Notes under the pieces: model-generated
Told to the model about the DNA's origin: nothing
Databases searched by the model: none
The model's input: only the letters and a program-made list of their open reading frames with translations
Source of the DNA: Bin18 sp965200355
GTDB lineage: Bacteria; Desulfobacterota; Binatia; Bin18
Assembly: GCA_965200355.1 (NCBI GenBank)
Contig: OZ241351.1
Location: 558,001 to 622,000, forward strand
DNA: 64,000 nucleotides
Direction: 5' to 3'
Translations under genes and position numbers: made by a program
In this document: in pieces, positions 54,835 through 62,927 of the stretch
Layout: each line of letters starts with the position of its first letter
How positions within the stretch are numbered: position 1 is the first letter of the stretch

Positions 54835-55335
54835 TCAGCCGCCGTAAAAAACCTTGTCTCCAAGGTCGGCCATGTGCAGGGTCGCCAGGTCGGCGCGTCC
54901 TTCGGGCTGCTTCTGGACAACCGCATTCACCACTTTTCCGACAAAAATAGAATGGTCGCCGTTCTCGACCGTTTGCTCCAACGAGCATTCGACATAGGCC
55001 GGGACGCTTGCGAGCACGGGTGCGCCAGTGCTGCCAGCGCTGTACGTCTCACCGTTAATGGTGTTGCCGTCTTTCTCCACGGGCTTGAAAAAGGCGAAGG
55101 CCGGGCCCTGCTGTCCTTTGCCCAAGATGTTCAGGGCAAAGGAACCGGCTTTTTTGATAACAGCGTGGGCGCTGGCGTCGGCCTTGACGCCAACCACAAC
55201 CAACGGCGGTTCAAAGGCGGTCTGAGTGACCCAGTTCACGGTCGCCGCAGCGACCTCGCCGTCTTTTTCCGCGGTCAGCACGTACAGGCCGTAGGGAATC
55301 ATGCGAAGGGCGGTTTTCTTGGCGTCTGCATCCAT
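54835..55335 (-). CDS. Flavin reductase-like (FMN-binding split-barrel) protein
   Basis: A 166-residue flavin reductase-domain protein. Motifs IPYGLYVLTAEKDGEVAAAT, WVTQTAFEPPLVVVGVK and FALNILGKGQQ are typical of split-barrel FMN reductases that supply reduced flavin to a two-component monooxygenase. The HpaB-family gene at the right edge is a possible partner but lies 7.6 kb away. It may also act as a ferric or flavin reductase. The start ATG is the first in frame. Confidence 0.85.
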   Translation of the reverse strand: MDADAKKTALRMIPYGLYVLTAEKDGEVAAATVNWVTQTAFEPPLVVVGVKADASAHAVIKKAGSFALNILGKGQQGPAFAFFKPVEKDGNTINGETYSAGSTGAPVLASVPAYVECSLEQTVENGDHSIFVGKVVNAVVQKQPEGRADLATLHMADLGDKVFYGG

Positions 55336-55456
55336 CGGTCTTTCTCCCTTACTCTGACAAATTGTCCCTGCCTTGTATCCGCCGCCTGCCGTGGGTTCAA
55401 GTCCGGCCCGTGTTCGCGTCGCCCTTCACTCCTCTCCTCTGGTACAGCCGCGTCTC

Positions 55457-56598
55457 TCAGGGTGCGGATGGGACGATCACAAAGTTCTGTTGATTCTGCT
55501 GCCACCGCAGCCGGACCTCTTCGCCCGGACTCGGAAAGTCCGTGACGACTGTTTCACCCATCGCGCCTCGGACAAAATCCTCGCCGAGGGTCGTTACGGT
55601 GAAGGTCGCCCGAGCGAACTCCACCCCATCGGCCAGAGCTATCATCGTGTGTTCGCCGTCGCCCAGACGGTTCCAGTTGAACAACACGCCAAAGCCTGTG
55701 GCGGTGGTGCCGCAGGTGGGCTCCGTGTCGGGCCGCTCGGCGCCATAGGCGGCCTCAAGGCTCGGTCCGCCTTCGACCTCCAGGGTGACGACCTCGGCCT
55801 CGCATATCCAGCCCGAGAGTACACCGACTCCGCTCTGAAAGGAGGAGGGGCCGGGGATTTCCAGCATCCCGGTGAGTTCCGTCGCTTGCGGTGCCGCCTC
55901 GCCACCAGTGCCGCTGCCGCCGGTGTTCGCCGTGGCAGGACCGCTGCCGCCACTGTGAGCAGGACCACCACTGTTGCCCGTATCAGGGCCGCTCCCGCCG
56001 GTGTTGCCCGTGTCAGCGGTGTCAGTCATGTCAGGGTCGCCGCCACTGTTGTCCGTATCCGCGGTGTCCCCCGTGTCAGGACCACTCCCGCCACTGTTGC
56101 CCGTGTCAGGGCTACTCCCGCCAGCAAGACCCACCACAGTATTGCGGTCAACGATACTGGCCCAGGGCAAAGCGGCGATTGCGACCCTTTCCGCGTCGAG
56201 TTGGGCGATATTCTCATAGGCAGGAGTGTGCTCGGCGATGAGCATCTTGAACGTCTCCAGCTTGGTTGTGACGGTCCAGCCCGAGCGGCTCTCCAATGCC
56301 GTGGCAGCCGCCTCTACGGTATACCCCTCCTCTACCTACCACCACTATGATGCTGTCCAAGATCACACAGACGTCATCCTTAGCATTATTAGGATCACCC
56401 TCATCAAGGGCGACGGGACCGAAGCCGAGGCTCTCCTCGTCACAGTCGATTTCGAAGGGCGGCGGGGGCGGGTCGGGGTCCTGCGCGCTCGAAGGGATGG
56501 GGGAGACCCCCAAAGTGAGCAAGCGTGGCAATCAGGGCGATGGTCGCCTTCCCTATGGAAAATCCGCTTCTCTGGCCTCTCACATGTGTCTTTTCCAT
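55457..56598 (-). pseudogene. Repeat-rich secreted protein, broken by two frameshifts
   Basis: Three frames join into one protein. The first (ATG 56598, AAAGGAG upstream) encodes a signal peptide (SIGKATIALIATLAHFG). The second, after a shift in five G (plus-strand C at 56507-56511), begins VSPIPSSAQDPDPPPPPFEI and runs to DSIIVVVG. A four-base duplication (TACC TACC at 56333-56340) then shifts to the third frame, which reads VEEGYTVEAAATALESRSGW and continues to 55457. The middle has a Gly/Asp/Thr/Asn repeat (units like DTGNSGGSGP) of about 70 residues; the end is a conserved-looking domain with ICEAEVVTLEV and CGTTATGFGVLFNWNRLGDG. Surface or secreted role likely; function unknown. Confidence 0.75.
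55915..56125. repeat. Imperfect ~30-bp repeats encoding a Gly/Asp/Thr-rich linker
   Basis: Units based on CCGCCACTGTTGCCCGTGTC alternate with TCAGG-type spacers and encode DTGNSGG/DTADTGN segments in the secreted protein at 55457. The repeats vary in order, and are prone to slippage. Confidence 0.75.
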
Positions 56599-56722
56599 CA
56601 CTGATAACTCCTTTCCTCGCTCAGAGAGTCTCCGTCCCTTTACCGTTCTCCTATCCATTCCTCTGGAATCGTGTCAAGCGTTTTGTGCCGCTGAAGCGTC
56701 TGAGCGTGCCGAATCAACCTTA

Positions 56723-56750
56723 TTGACTTATCGTAATATAATTATATAAG
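56723..56750 (+). promoter_or_regulatory. Sigma-70-like promoter of the ArsR-rhodanese gene
   Basis: TTGACT (56723-56728) and TATAAG (56745-56750) are separated by 16 bases in an otherwise strikingly AT-rich patch, about 60 bases upstream of the ATG at 56813. Confidence 0.6.
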
Positions 56751-56758
56751 ATAATTAT
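56738..56758. promoter_or_regulatory. Candidate operator: two ATAATTAT palindromes
   Basis: The self-complementary octamer ATAATTAT occurs at 56738-56745 and 56751-56758, separated by ATAAG and overlapping the predicted -10 box. This is a typical place for an autorepressing ArsR-type dimer. Binding itself is inference. Confidence 0.5.
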
Positions 56759-56812
56759 TATATACTTGTATTTGAAGAATCGGGGACCACCAGAGAAGCG
56801 TAGAGAGATGTC

Positions 56813-57493
56813 ATGATGCAGGAGACGAACAAACAACTCTCGGAGGCCATATTCGAGCAGGTTGCCCGAATCGGAAAAGCCGTTTCTAACCCAAAACGGT
56901 TGGAGATATTGGAACTCCTCAGCCAAGCCCCTCGGACAGTCGAAGCATTGGCCCAAGCCGCGCAGCTGAGCCAAGCCAATACGTCACAGCATCTCCAGGC
57001 ATTACGGAACTCGCGGCTGGTCGAAGCGAAACGAGACGGAACCTCGGTCTGGTATCGCCTTACGGACGAAACTGTTGCCGATTTTTTCCGGACGCTCCGC
57101 GCTTTAGCCGTCACCCATCTGGCTGAACTCGACCGTATCGTCAGTCAATATTTTACTGGACAAGCCAACTTAGAGCCGGTCGATCAAAAAACCCTACTCC
57201 AGCGTGTCCGCAAGGGAGAGGTGACCGTCGTTGATGTGCGCCCCCAGGAAGAGTACCTGGCCGGCCATATTCCTGGAGCGGTCTCTATCCCCATAGACGA
57301 ACTCGAAGACCGCCTCGCCGAACTTCCGCAGGGCCGCGAGGTCGTTGCTTACTGTCGCGGCCCGTATTGCATCTGGTCTGGTCAGGCCGTGCAGGTCTTA
57401 CAAGAGCATGGGTTTCAGGCCAGACATCTGCCCGATGGCGTATTGGATTGGCGGGCACGCGGGCTCCGCGTTTCAGCCGGAGACAAGCCGTAG
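56813..57493 (+). CDS. ArsR-family regulator fused to a rhodanese domain
   Basis: A 226-residue two-domain protein. Residues 1-100 are a winged-helix ArsR/SmtB repressor (VSNPKRLEILELLSQAPRTV, LSQANTSQHLQALRNSRLVE) without any Cys, so it lacks the classical metal or persulfide thiol pair. Residues ~125-222 are a rhodanese: VVDVRPQEEYLAGHIPGAVS and active-site loop CRGPYC (Cys181, Cys186). The two Cys in the loop may sense sulfane sulfur or oxidants. An AT-rich promoter and octamer palindromes lie just upstream, suggesting autoregulation. The TPR protein gene follows 139 bases later. Confidence 0.88.
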   Translation: MMQETNKQLSEAIFEQVARIGKAVSNPKRLEILELLSQAPRTVEALAQAAQLSQANTSQHLQALRNSRLVEAKRDGTSVWYRLTDETVADFFRTLRALAVTHLAELDRIVSQYFTGQANLEPVDQKTLLQRVRKGEVTVVDVRPQEEYLAGHIPGAVSIPIDELEDRLAELPQGREVVAYCRGPYCIWSGQAVQVLQEHGFQARHLPDGVLDWRARGLRVSAGDKP

Positions 57494-57632
57494 GAAGAAA
57501 GCGAGCAGAAAGATATGCAACTGTGGACGGCTATGCCTCAGAGGATGAGCACCGACGACACGGTTCTGGTGCAAAAGTGAGTAGAGCCGGCCAAACAGAC
57601 TAGAAAGGGAATAATTAATGAAGGAGGTCTGT

Positions 57633-59300
57633 ATGTTCATTGCAAGATTGACCGCCTGGCTGTTGGTCACCTTACTCAGCATCTCCGGTCATCGCGCTTG
57701 GGCCCAGAGTGAGCCTGCCCCCCACGTTTCTCCAGCAACTCCCCCAACTAGCTCGCCCAAGCAGCTCGGCGAGGTTCACTTTCGCGTCTCGTGCAATGTG
57801 GCTGCGCAACAGGAGTTCAATCGGGCGATGGCGATGTTTCACTCCTTCTGGTTCGAACCGGCGAAGCACTCCTTCACTAAGGTCCTGGAACACGACCCCG
57901 AGTGCGGGATGGCGTATTGGGGCATTGCCATCATGTCGATGGGCAATCCTTTCGGCTGGTCCATCAACACGAATGCGCCGAAGGCAGGGGAAGCGGCCAT
58001 GGCGGAGGCCCTGCGCGTGAGCGCCAGGAGCGAACGCGAACGCGACTATATTGCGGCGCTGGCCACCTTCTTTACAGAATGGCAGACGGCGGACTCTCGG
58101 TCGCGAGTGCTGGCCTTTGAAAAGGGCATGGAGGGTGTGGCGACACGCTATCCCGAGGATGACGAAGCGCAGATCTTGTACGCGCTCGCGCTCAACATGA
58201 CCGCCGTGCCTACCGACAAAACCTTCGCTCACCAGCTTAAGGCCGCAAGCATCCTGGAGCCCTTGTTCAAGCAATACCCTCACCATCCGGGTATTGCCCA
58301 CTACCTGATCCACACCTATGACTATGCCGGGCTGGCTGAGAAGGGGCTACCGGCTGCCCGCGTCTACGCCACCGTCGCCCCTTCAGTGCCGCACGCGTTG
58401 CATATGCCCTCACATATTTTCAGCCGGCTTGGTCTCTGGTCGGAAATGGTCGAGAGCAATCGTGCTTCGTACCGTGCGGCGAAGAAGCAACTCTCCGGGC
58501 AAACCCTTGGGCTCGGCTCATACGATGCGCTTCATGCCATGGATTACATGGTGTTTGGCCACCTTCAGCAAGCGCAGGATAAGGCGGCGAAGCGCCTGGT
58601 GGATGAGGTTGCGGCGATACGCACGGTCAAGGTGGAAGACTTTTCGGCCGCCTACGCCTTTGCCGCGATTCCCGCTCGCTATGCGTTAGAGCGCGGCGAT
58701 TGGCAGCAGGCCGCGGCGCTCCAACTCAGCCCACGTGAGATGGCTTGGGACCAGTTCCCTCATGCGGAGGCCATTCTCGTCTTCGCTCGCGGCTTGGGTG
58801 CGGCGCGCAGTGGAGCGGTTACGGCGGCGCGCAAGGATGTGGAGCGATTGCAGGCGCTTCAGGATGTGATGACCGCGGCCAAGAACGATTACTGGGCGAA
58901 CCAGACGGACGTTCAAATCAAGACGATTCTTGCCTGGGTCGCCCTGTCGGAGAAGCGTGATGAGGAAGCGATTCAGTTAATGCGCACCGCCGCCGAAGCA
59001 GAAGAGGCCGGTGATAAAGCGCCGGTGACTCCGGGGAATGTTGTCCCTTTACGGGGACTGCTGGGCGAGATGCTCTTAGCGCTCAACCAACCAGCGCAAG
59101 CGCTCACCGAATTCGAGCGCTCCTTGCAACGTGACCCTAACCGTTTCCGAGTCGTATACGGTGCAAGTCGCGCTGCCGAAGCAGCCGGCAACCGCCAGGC
59201 GGCCCGCGAGCATTACGCCAAGTTGCAGACGCTGGCCGCTGAGCATGATACCGGACGTCTGGAACTCGCGCAGGCCACCGCATTTTTGGCAGAGCCATGA
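57633..59300 (+). CDS. Periplasmic TPR-repeat protein
   Basis: A 555-residue exported protein. The ATG at 57633 is preceded by AAGGAGG and followed by a signal peptide (TAWLLVTLLSISGHRAWAQS). The rest is helical with degenerate TPR-like repeats. Recurring features: FNRAMAMFHSFWFEPAKHSF, AYWGIAIMSMGNPF, HYLIHTYDYAGLAEKGLPAA and HMPSHIFSRLGLWSEMVESN. This is a family of secreted TPR proteins of unknown role; a His/Met-rich pattern (HxxP, MPSH) could bind metal but this is not established. Probably co-transcribed with the regulator and next gene. Confidence 0.82.
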   Translation: MFIARLTAWLLVTLLSISGHRAWAQSEPAPHVSPATPPTSSPKQLGEVHFRVSCNVAAQQEFNRAMAMFHSFWFEPAKHSFTKVLEHDPECGMAYWGIAIMSMGNPFGWSINTNAPKAGEAAMAEALRVSARSERERDYIAALATFFTEWQTADSRSRVLAFEKGMEGVATRYPEDDEAQILYALALNMTAVPTDKTFAHQLKAASILEPLFKQYPHHPGIAHYLIHTYDYAGLAEKGLPAARVYATVAPSVPHALHMPSHIFSRLGLWSEMVESNRASYRAAKKQLSGQTLGLGSYDALHAMDYMVFGHLQQAQDKAAKRLVDEVAAIRTVKVEDFSAAYAFAAIPARYALERGDWQQAAALQLSPREMAWDQFPHAEAILVFARGLGAARSGAVTAARKDVERLQALQDVMTAAKNDYWANQTDVQIKTILAWVALSEKRDEEAIQLMRTAAEAEEAGDKAPVTPGNVVPLRGLLGEMLLALNQPAQALTEFERSLQRDPNRFRVVYGASRAAEAAGNRQAAREHYAKLQTLAAEHDTGRLELAQATAFLAEP

Positions 59301-59433
59301 TTATGAGTGGCCCAGACCGTGAGCAAGCGGGATCCGGATGGGGTGAAATCGAGGAATAGACGCTGGCTCGTTTTTGCAATGTCCATCCCGCCATCGTCTC
59401 GCGCCTGATGGCGCGGGAACGAAGAGAAGCTTC

Positions 59434-60666
59434 ATGCGGAGTCTTACGGCACGCCTGCGGGGTCGCCTCGTGACGGGGCTACGGAAGGCTGTGGGATGCG
59501 TCAGCGTCACCGCCGTACTGGTGCAGGTGCTCGGCGCGATGAGCCCCGCCTCCTCGTATTGGGACCCTGAAAAAGAGTCCCCCGGATGGAACAAGGGATT
59601 CCCAGTGCAGAACCCCTTGTTCCATCCGGGCCTGGTGGACCTTCATCAACGAGTGAACGACGGTGGCGAGACGACGAATCTCGCGCTGTGGACTCCGGTC
59701 TTTCGCGGCGGTGTGGGCCGCATTGATCTGAAACATGGGCCAACCCTCACCTATGGGGGCGGATTCCTTCGTGCGTTGGCCGCAGCTCCAGACGCGGGCG
59801 ATCTCATTCTCGCCGCTCAGGCTGTCAGTGGCACGGGAGTGGAGGCGTGGGAAGCTCAGGGTGAATACCGCCTCCCCACCGGCGTCCTGCTTCCTGGCTC
59901 GCTTGGGGTTGGTGGCGGCTATGTCTCCCAAGGTCACTTCGGCCCCGATATGTGGTTTGCCAAGCTCTCGTATCGCGACGCCCTGGAGTATGGGTGGCAA
60001 ACGATTGTCTCGGCACAACTCCAAGAGGCTGGACAGAGAACCTCGCCTGGTGGCTACCTCGCCCTGTACAACACGCGCCTGATGTTCACGGGCGGCACGG
60101 ACGGTGAGCAATGGCGCGCTACGGTGGGCTACATTCACCCTGCGACCGGCAGACAATCCCGTCCGGCATTTGAATTCTTCTACGTGGATGAGACGATTGG
60201 CGCTGGCGATGGGGGGAAGTTTCTACTGGCGACCGCGACGCTGGGCTACGAAGGGTGGGGCTTTCTCAGTCACGACAGCCGCCTTGGGCGGGCCTTAGGC
60301 CCTCAAGGACTGGCATTCACCAACCCCAACGGATTTCTGCAACCCATGTGGAATCGTTTGTTCGACGTGACCGAGGTGGGGGGACTGCTGAATGGCCGCG
60401 TGACGGAGATTCGCGACGCGGCTGGAATCACCAACCGCGAGTGGCAACTGATTGGGTTTCCATTCCAGTTCGCTTCGGGAAGAAGCTGGTACGACTGGCT
60501 TTTCATTGGCGGTGGCCTGCGTCAGATGACGAGACAGCCGGATACGCTCTATCTCATCGGCGGGGCGATTGGCCAACTCGGAGCGGTTCACACCTTAGCC
60601 GGGGGACATTGGAATTTTGAGAAGGACGAAGCCCGACTCCTCCTGACTGTCCAATATTTTCTTTAG
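59434..60666 (+). CDS. Exported hypothetical protein, predicted beta-barrel or beta-rich
   Basis: A 410-residue protein with an N-terminal signal-like region (VGCVSVTAVLVQVLGAMSPA). The rest alternates polar and apolar residues with many Gly and aromatic residues (GLGVGGGYVSQGHFGPDMWF-like stretches; TVQYFL at the end), suggesting an outer-membrane beta-barrel. I do not recognise the family. It lies 133 bases after the TPR gene on the same strand and could form a unit with the ArsR-rhodanese regulator. Confidence 0.6.
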   Translation: MRSLTARLRGRLVTGLRKAVGCVSVTAVLVQVLGAMSPASSYWDPEKESPGWNKGFPVQNPLFHPGLVDLHQRVNDGGETTNLALWTPVFRGGVGRIDLKHGPTLTYGGGFLRALAAAPDAGDLILAAQAVSGTGVEAWEAQGEYRLPTGVLLPGSLGVGGGYVSQGHFGPDMWFAKLSYRDALEYGWQTIVSAQLQEAGQRTSPGGYLALYNTRLMFTGGTDGEQWRATVGYIHPATGRQSRPAFEFFYVDETIGAGDGGKFLLATATLGYEGWGFLSHDSRLGRALGPQGLAFTNPNGFLQPMWNRLFDVTEVGGLLNGRVTEIRDAAGITNREWQLIGFPFQFASGRSWYDWLFIGGGLRQMTRQPDTLYLIGGAIGQLGAVHTLAGGHWNFEKDEARLLLTVQYFL

Positions 60667-60729
60667 GTTCCTCTTTTTGCCGTATCGAGAGAGGCAGTGG
60701 CTAAAATTCCTGTGATTCGGCTGGCGTTT

Positions 60730-61833
60730 TTAGCCCTCTGAGGTTGGAGCGTCTGAGCATGACGCCTCAGCCTCGACCATCCAGCCGTGGCGGTCGGGCT
60801 TCAGGCCGCGCTGGATGGCGGACAACTCGTCAAACAGGCGTTGGGACAGCGGGCCGACTTGGCCGTTATTGATGAGCATACTTTCGTCTTTATACGCCAG
60901 CTCGCTGACCGGTGAGATAACGGCCGCGGTGCCCGCCCCAAACACCTCGCGCAAGAGTCCCTTCCGCGCCGCACTCAGGACTTCAGCAATGGTAATGGGA
61001 CGCTCCGCCACCCGCATCCCAAAGTCCTGGGCAAGTTGAAGGACAGAGGCACGGGTCACGCCTTCGAGAATAGTCCCGGTCACTGGTGGGGTGACAAGCT
61101 CATCGCCGATGACAAAAGCGATATTCATGGAGCCGACTTCTTCGATGTAGCGCTGTTCAACCCCGTCGAGCCACAAGACTTGGGCAAAACCGTCTTTATG
61201 GGCTTCTTCGCCGGCGAACAGACTGCCGGCATAATTCCCCGCGGTTTTGGCCGCTCCGGTTCCCCCGCGCACAGCCCGCACATAGCGGTCTTCCACCCGG
61301 ATGCGGAGCGGTTTGAAGCCTTCGGCATAATAGGCGGCAACCGGTGAAAGAATAATAAAGAACTGGTAGGCGTGAGACGGCCGCACCCGCAGGTCGGGGT
61401 CGCAGGCAAAGGCAACCGGCCGGATATACAAAGAAGTGCCGGGCGCACGCGGGACCCAGCCCTGGTCCAGGCTGACCAACTGCTTGAGTGCCGAGAGAAA
61501 GAGTTCCGGGTCAATCGGCGGGACACATAACCGAGCGGCAGAGCGATTGAAGCGGGCGATATTGCGGTCTGGCCGAAAGAGCCGAATGTTGTCGTTCGGT
61601 GAACGATACGCCTTGAGTCCTTCAAAGATGGCTTGGGCATAGTGGAGGCCGACGGTGGCCGGCTCCAGCGACAGGGGCCCGTACGGGACGATACGAGGAT
61701 TGGACCAACCCGTATCGGCCACACCGTCCAGAAGAAACATATGATCGGTAAAAATCTGGCCAAACCCGAGTTCGGCGCCGGGCGGTTTGGGTTTGGGCTG
61801 CTGAATGCGCGTGATGGGGATGGGTCGGTGCAT
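60730..61833 (-). CDS. ilvE: Branched-chain amino acid aminotransferase
   Basis: A 367-residue fold-type IV PLP transaminase that interconverts Val/Ile/Leu and their 2-oxo acids. Motifs: LHYAQAIFEGLKAYRSPNDN (family start), GTSLYIRPVAFACDPDLRVR, and GGTGAAKTAGNYAGSLFAGE with the PLP Lys; then EEVGSMNIAFVI and GTILEGVTRASVLQLAQDFG. Length matches the longer class of IlvE. GGAGAG precedes the ATG. It is divergent from the AhpD-like gene. Confidence 0.94.
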   Translation of the reverse strand: MHRPIPITRIQQPKPKPPGAELGFGQIFTDHMFLLDGVADTGWSNPRIVPYGPLSLEPATVGLHYAQAIFEGLKAYRSPNDNIRLFRPDRNIARFNRSAARLCVPPIDPELFLSALKQLVSLDQGWVPRAPGTSLYIRPVAFACDPDLRVRPSHAYQFFIILSPVAAYYAEGFKPLRIRVEDRYVRAVRGGTGAAKTAGNYAGSLFAGEEAHKDGFAQVLWLDGVEQRYIEEVGSMNIAFVIGDELVTPPVTGTILEGVTRASVLQLAQDFGMRVAERPITIAEVLSAARKGLLREVFGAGTAAVISPVSELAYKDESMLINNGQVGPLSQRLFDELSAIQRGLKPDRHGWMVEAEASCSDAPTSEG

Positions 61834-61969
61834 GGCTCGTGGCTCTCCTTATCGGCGGTCGGAGTGTAACAGAGATGCGCGGGCTATCGAAGGAGGCCGG
61901 CGCATTGACTTTGGCCTGCCCGGCCGGCTAGGGTCGGGGCCTATTGGCCGCCCGGACAAAGGAGGACGC

Positions 61970-62515
61970 ATGGCCCGTATTCCCTATCCCAATGTTGCAG
62001 ACTTACCGGAAAAGGTTCGGACCGCAGCGGAGAAGCTCCCACCGCTGAATATCATGAAGATGTTCCTGAATGCGCCGACGAATGCCATCCCGCTGCTCTC
62101 TTTTGGCCAGTCTATCTTGACCAAACAAGAGTTGGACGCGCATCTGCGTGAGCTGGCCATCCTGCGGGTGGCCCATCTGACCAGGGCCAATTACGAGTGG
62201 ACCCAGCATGTGCCGCTGGCCAAAGAGACGGGGGTCACGGACGCGCAGGTCAACGCTATTCCCCAGGGAGCGGAGGCCGATGCCTTTGACGCCGTGGAAA
62301 AGGGTGTGATCCGTTTTACTGATGAAGTGACGCAAAATGTCAAAGCCTCGGCTGAGACGTTCTCTGCCCTGGAAAAACATCTGGGGCCGCGTCAAATGGT
62401 CGAGCTGACCTTGGCCATTGGGTTCTATGGTATGGTGGCACGGGTGATGGAGTCGTTCGAGGTCGAGTTAGAGCCCACAGCCGGGACGTATTCGATTGAT
62501 CAGCTCCGCCGCTGA
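61970..62515 (+). CDS. Carboxymuconolactone decarboxylase / AhpD-family protein
   Basis: A 181-residue protein of the CMD superfamily. The family core reads LDAHLRELAILRVAHLTRAN followed by YEWTQHVPLAKETGVTDAQV. The CxxC pair of AhpD peroxidoredoxins is absent (no Cys in the protein), so a thiol peroxidase role is unlikely; it resembles CMD-type proteins of unknown substrate. ATG 61970 has GGAGG upstream. The 3' end overlaps the convergent DUF309 gene by 16 bases. Confidence 0.85.
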   Translation: MARIPYPNVADLPEKVRTAAEKLPPLNIMKMFLNAPTNAIPLLSFGQSILTKQELDAHLRELAILRVAHLTRANYEWTQHVPLAKETGVTDAQVNAIPQGAEADAFDAVEKGVIRFTDEVTQNVKASAETFSALEKHLGPRQMVELTLAIGFYGMVARVMESFEVELEPTAGTYSIDQLRR

Positions 62516-62886
62516 ACTGAGTCCGCGGCGTAAATCCGAGGGACTTTCCAGCGCTCAAAGAAACCAACCTTGGGCTTCTCCTCTGCCTTGAGGTGGGTGA
62601 TATGGGCGTCAATGTCCCGGTACAGCCGCGCAATATCAAGCCCGTGGGCGGTGGGGCGAAAGTCCTCAAGCCGCATCAGGGCTTGGGTCAACAGATTGAT
62701 AGCGCCCTGTGCGCTGCCTCGGTTGAAACGCAGGTGGAGGCCCGTGGCCAGGCGGATCAAGGCTTCGTACAATGTTTTGTCGCCGGCCTCGGCTTCCTGC
62801 CAGACCTCCTCAAGCACTTGGTGGCTGTCGAAGTACTCCCGACGGTTAAAAAGTCGAACGGCCTGCTTGAGCTTTGGCTGCATCAC
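62500..62886 (-). CDS. DUF309-domain protein
   Basis: A 128-residue soluble helical protein of the DUF309 family. Typical signature: AVRLFNRREYFDSHQVLEEV-W, LYEALIRLATGLHLRFNRG and GAINLLTQALMRLEDF. The function of the family is unknown. It is convergent with the AhpD-like gene (16-base overlap) and divergent from the HpaB-family gene, with 41 bases between starts. Confidence 0.85.
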   Translation of the reverse strand: MMQPKLKQAVRLFNRREYFDSHQVLEEVWQEAEAGDKTLYEALIRLATGLHLRFNRGSAQGAINLLTQALMRLEDFRPTAHGLDIARLYRDIDAHITHLKAEEKPKVGFFERWKVPRIYAADSVQRRS

Positions 62887-62927
62887 GCTTATGACAGGGG
62901 AGAAGTTTTGAAAGCGAGGCCCATCCT

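Noticed and set aside
55915..56125. Regular repeats considered as a CRISPR array
   Set aside because: Units are imperfect, continuous, and translate to a Gly/Asp/Thr linker; there are no spacers and no cas genes.
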